A program made the translations under genes and the position numbers. The notes under the pieces are model-generated. The model saw only the letters and a program-made list of their open reading frames with translations, ran no database searches and had not been told where the DNA came from. A stretch of DNA of 8,841 nucleotides from the NCBI GenBank assembly GCA_964472195.1, contig CAYYJH010000101.1, positions 1 to 8,841 of the forward strand, in the 5' to 3' direction. Below, one piece after another: positions 5,980 to 8,841 of this stretch (positions within the stretch are counted from its first letter, which is position 1; every line of letters starts with the position of its first letter). The DNA comes from BS750m-G4 sp964472195. GTDB lineage: Bacteria > Bacteroidota > Ignavibacteria > Tepidaquicellales > Tepidaquicellaceae.

Positions 5980-7404
5980 ATGAAGAAAAATTCCACCTTA
6001 AAATTAGGAGTCTTTGCACTTGCAATGATGAATGTTGCCGCGGTGATGAGTCTTCGCGGCATTCCAATGATGGCTAAAGAAGGTCTTTCTATGATATTCT
6101 ATTTATTATTCGCGTCACTATTATTTTTAGTGCCAGTGTCACTCGTTTCAGCTGAGTTAGCTACGGGCTGGCCTAAATCTGGAGGTGTTTACCGTTGGGT
6201 GAAAGAAGCATACGGGTCACGTTTGGGTTTCACAGCAATTTGGCTTCAGTGGATACAAAATGTAATATGGTATCCGACTGTATTAACTTTTGCTGCAGGA
6301 AGTCTCTCATATCTTTTTCTTGATCCTGAATTAGCATCGAATAAATATTTCAACCTTGCCGTTGTACTTGTTGTTTACTGGTCTGCAACTCTTGTAACAT
6401 TCAAGGGAGCAAAAACTTCGGGTAAGTGGGCGTCAATAGGTGTTATTGGCGGTACGTTAATTCCCGGTGTAATAATTATATCTTTAGGTATAATTTGGTT
6501 ACTCACAGGAAATCCTCTTGAGTTTCTAAACCAGGTGAGTGCAAAATCAATCAGCATCCTACCGGATTTGAGCAACTTTAGTAATATTTCTTTCTTAGCT
6601 GGGATTGTTTTATTGTTTGCAGGAATGGAAGTGGGTGCAGTTCACGTCATGGATTTGAATAATCCAAAGAAACAATTTCCGAAAGCTGTATTTCTTGCGA
6701 TGTTCATTATTATAATTGTTTTTACTTTAGGCTCTTTGTCAGTAGCTGCAGTAATACCGGAAGCTAAGATAAGTCTGACCGCTGGAATTATGCAGGGGTT
6801 CGATGACCTGCTCACAAAGTTTAATATTCACTGGCTGCTGCCCGTCATGGGTTTTCTTGCGGCATTCGGCGCAGTTGGAGGTGTGCTTGCATGGATTGCA
6901 GGTCCGAGTAAAGGATTACTTGCTACTGCAAAAGACGGTGACCTTCCTCCTTTTATGGCACATACAAATAAAGCCGGTGTACAAACGCACATTCTTTTCA
7001 TACAGGGTGGTATCGTTACTATAATTTCTTTAGTATACGTGGTTATGCCAAACGTTAACAGTGCTTTCTTTTTATTAACAGCATTGACAGCAATTTTATA
7101 CCTTGTAATGTATGTCATGCTATATTCATCAGCAATAAAATTAAGATATACTCAACCCGATGTTGAACGTTCTTATAAAGTACCGGGTGGTAAGTTTGGT
7201 ATGTGGATAATTGCCGGGATCGGTCTGTTAGCTGTTTTGTTTGCATTCTTTATTGGTTTTTTCCCGCCGGCTCAATTAACAGTAGGCAGCCCGACTTTTT
7301 ACGTAGTGTTTCTTATTGTCGGGGTTATAATATTTGTTGGTACTCCTATAATTATTAATAGATTTAAAAAACCAGAATGGGTTTCAAAAGAAAACGAAAA
7401 ATAA
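5980..7404 (+). CDS. gadC: GadC-like glutamate/GABA antiporter (APC family)
   Basis: A 474-residue integral membrane protein with about 12 predicted transmembrane segments (roughly 8-24, 36-57, 84-113, 124-141, 152-176, 203-222, 236-259, 284-307, 336-356, 361-386, 407-428, 438-459). It keeps family landmarks shared with E. coli GadC: GGVYRWV (68-74), the TM6 region GMEVGAVHVMDLNNP (215-229) with E217, and AWIAGPSKGLLATAK (304-318) with W305. It should exchange external glutamate for internal GABA, completing the acid-resistance cycle with the decarboxylase encoded 26 bp downstream. The chain stops about 15 residues after the last membrane segment; the C-terminal plug that closes E. coli GadC at neutral pH is missing. 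R26 stands where E. coli has Tyr30 (alignment from memory). A related amino-acid antiporter is possible, but the gadB neighbour favours glutamate/GABA. Confidence 0.85.
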   Translation: MKKNSTLKLGVFALAMMNVAAVMSLRGIPMMAKEGLSMIFYLLFASLLFLVPVSLVSAELATGWPKSGGVYRWVKEAYGSRLGFTAIWLQWIQNVIWYPTVLTFAAGSLSYLFLDPELASNKYFNLAVVLVVYWSATLVTFKGAKTSGKWASIGVIGGTLIPGVIIISLGIIWLLTGNPLEFLNQVSAKSISILPDLSNFSNISFLAGIVLLFAGMEVGAVHVMDLNNPKKQFPKAVFLAMFIIIIVFTLGSLSVAAVIPEAKISLTAGIMQGFDDLLTKFNIHWLLPVMGFLAAFGAVGGVLAWIAGPSKGLLATAKDGDLPPFMAHTNKAGVQTHILFIQGGIVTIISLVYVVMPNVNSAFFLLTALTAILYLVMYVMLYSSAIKLRYTQPDVERSYKVPGGKFGMWIIAGIGLLAVLFAFFIGFFPPAQLTVGSPTFYVVFLIVGVIIFVGTPIIINRFKKPEWVSKENEK

Positions 7405-7418
7405 AATAAACAATAAAG

Positions 7419-7424
7419 AAAGGA
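7419..7424 (+). promoter_or_regulatory. Ribosome-binding site of gadB
   Basis: AAAGGA ends 6 nt before the ATG at 7431, inside the 26-bp gap after the antiporter stop codon. It supports that ATG as the start and independent translation of gadB from the shared message. Confidence 0.65.
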
Positions 7425-7430
7425 AATTTT

Positions 7431-8828
7431 ATGCTTTCCAAAAAAGTTAAAATACAGGATTTAGAAGAAGAAGCCAGAACCTTAGTGCCGGCTTATGGGC
7501 GGCGTGGACTAAACACTGATGTTCCTAAATTTGAAATTCCCGATGACGAGATGTTGCCAAGAACTGCTTACGATATTGTCCATGATGAATTAATGCTCGA
7601 TGGTAATGCAAGATTGAACCTTGCTACTTTTGTTACGACATGGATGGAACCTGAAGCGAGACAATTGATGGCTGAGACATTTGACAAGAATATGATTGAT
7701 AAGGATGAGTATCCCCAGACTGCCGAACTTGAGATGCGTTGCGTAAACATGCTTTCGAGGCTCTGGAATTCACCCGACAATGAAGAGGCGACCGGATGTT
7801 CTACTACCGGTTCGAGTGAAGCAGCAATGCTGGGAGGAATGGCTTTGAAATGGAAATGGCGTGAACGTATGAAGGCTAAAGGAAAACCAGCCGATAAACC
7901 GAATATGGTGATGGGTATTAACGTACAGATATGCTGGGATAAATTCTGCAGGTATTGGGAAATCGAACCTAGGCTGGTTCCGATGGAGGGTGACCGCTAC
8001 TGTCTTAATGCAGAAGAAGCAATTAAACAGTGTGATGAAAATACAATAGGAGTTGTAGGTATTATGGGAACAACGTTTACGGGTGAGTATGAACCGATCA
8101 AAGAAATAAATGATGCCCTTGATAAGCTTAATAAAAAAACCGGTTGGGATATTCCTATACATGTCGATGCGGCAAGCGGTGGTTTTATTGCTCCCTTCAT
8201 ACAACCGGATATCGAATGGGATTTTAAATTAAAATGGGTAAAGTCAATTAATGCATCCGGGCATAAATTCGGTTTGGTTTATCCTGGGGTAGGGTGGGTT
8301 GTCTGGCGTGATAAGCAAGAGCTTCCCAAAGAACTTGTATTTTATGTGAACTATCTCGGCGGAGAAATACCAACTTTTGCTTTGAATTTTTCGAGACCGG
8401 GTAACCAGATAGTTGCACAGTATTATAATTTTCTGCGATTAGGGAGGAAAGGATATACACAGATACAGCAGACGTGCCGGGATGTTGCACTTTACCTGTC
8501 GGGTAAAATTGCGAAACTTGGACCGTTCGAATTGATAACCGACGGCAGTGACATTCCGGTTTTTGCATGGAAGCTGAAGGAAGTGACTAACTTTTCTTTG
8601 TACGATATGGCACAGGACCTTCGTGATAGGGGATGGTTAGTTCCCGCTTACAACATGCCGGCTAATCGTGAAGACCTTGTTGTGCAGCGTGTTGTTGTAA
8701 AAGAAGGATTCAGTCATGATATGGCGAACCTTTTGCTGGGCAGTATAAAAAGGCATCTGAAAGTATATGCATCACAGCCGGAGCATAAGCCTAAGAAAAC
8801 AGGCAAACATTTTCATCATAATCATTAG
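7431..8828 (+). CDS. gadB: Glutamate decarboxylase (PLP-dependent, group II)
   Basis: A complete 465-residue enzyme, nearly the length of E. coli GadB (466). It converts L-glutamate to GABA and CO2, consuming a cytoplasmic proton. K279 in SINASGHKFGL is the PLP-binding lysine; D246 in HVDAASGG should pair with the pyridine nitrogen, and TTGSSEA (125-131) holds the phosphate-binding serines. LDGNARLNLATF (56-67) is also typical. D170 in QICWDKF replaces E. coli His167; from memory plant enzymes have Glu there. SGHKFGLVYPGVGWVVWRD resembles lactobacillar and plant enzymes more than E. coli. The His-rich tail (PKKTGKHFHHNH) could be the C-terminal pH gate known in GadB enzymes. The start at 7431 follows a good ribosome-binding site, and tandem stops TAG TAA close the frame. 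It is the last gene visible in the operon. Confidence 0.96.
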   Translation: MLSKKVKIQDLEEEARTLVPAYGRRGLNTDVPKFEIPDDEMLPRTAYDIVHDELMLDGNARLNLATFVTTWMEPEARQLMAETFDKNMIDKDEYPQTAELEMRCVNMLSRLWNSPDNEEATGCSTTGSSEAAMLGGMALKWKWRERMKAKGKPADKPNMVMGINVQICWDKFCRYWEIEPRLVPMEGDRYCLNAEEAIKQCDENTIGVVGIMGTTFTGEYEPIKEINDALDKLNKKTGWDIPIHVDAASGGFIAPFIQPDIEWDFKLKWVKSINASGHKFGLVYPGVGWVVWRDKQELPKELVFYVNYLGGEIPTFALNFSRPGNQIVAQYYNFLRLGRKGYTQIQQTCRDVALYLSGKIAKLGPFELITDGSDIPVFAWKLKEVTNFSLYDMAQDLRDRGWLVPAYNMPANREDLVVQRVVVKEGFSHDMANLLLGSIKRHLKVYASQPEHKPKKTGKHFHHNH

Positions 8829-8841
8829 TAATGTATCTGTG

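Noticed and set aside
7568..8568. Minus-strand frames up to 144 residues opposite gadB
   Set aside because: GadB is complete and strongly recognisable; the antisense frames have unlikely composition and no start signals.

Overview
The window looks like chromosomal DNA of an AT-rich Bacteroidota/Ignavibacteria-type bacterium. This is inference from low GC, K/N/I-rich proteins, mostly absent Shine-Dalgarno sites, a lipoprotein with Fn3-like and discoidin modules, and Spy/CpxP-like proteins beside an ECF sigma operon. I cannot fix the genus. No tRNA, rRNA, CRISPR array, insertion sequence or phage gene is visible.

Layout. The left half (1-4038) is on the minus strand. Reading leftwards from 4038, it holds a small stand-alone GIY-YIG domain protein, an AI-2E family membrane protein, then a four-gene envelope-stress unit: ECF sigma factor, zinc-binding anti-sigma factor, membrane-anchored Spy/CpxP-like protein, and a secreted Spy/CpxP-like protein with an internally duplicated domain. 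The unit ends in an intrinsic terminator at the left edge (1-32). A near-identical 27-bp element (23/27 matches) lies upstream of both the sigma gene and the anti-sigma gene. It has the layout of an ECF promoter (CGCAAGTT, 13 nt, GTGTCA on the minus strand), so I propose the sigma factor drives its own gene and, separately, its antagonist and sensors.

A 369-bp AT-rich divergent region (4039-4407) separates this from the plus-strand right half (4408-8828), which reads as one operon. It encodes a lipoprotein carrying Fn3-like, discoidin and class I glutamine amidotransferase-like domains, a GadC-like glutamate/GABA antiporter, and a glutamate decarboxylase (GadB). The last two form the classical glutamate-dependent acid-resistance cycle: glutamate enters, a proton is consumed in decarboxylation, and GABA leaves.

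The most novel point is the first gene of that operon. It has an intact Cys-His-Glu triad typical of cytosolic glutamine amidotransferases, but on a protein predicted to be exported and lipid-anchored. With GadC and GadB downstream, it may release glutamate outside the cytoplasmic membrane from glutamine or another gamma-glutamyl compound and so feed the antiporter. Also notable: the GadC-like protein lacks the C-terminal plug of the E. coli protein, while the GadB has a His-rich C-terminal tail that could serve as its pH gate.
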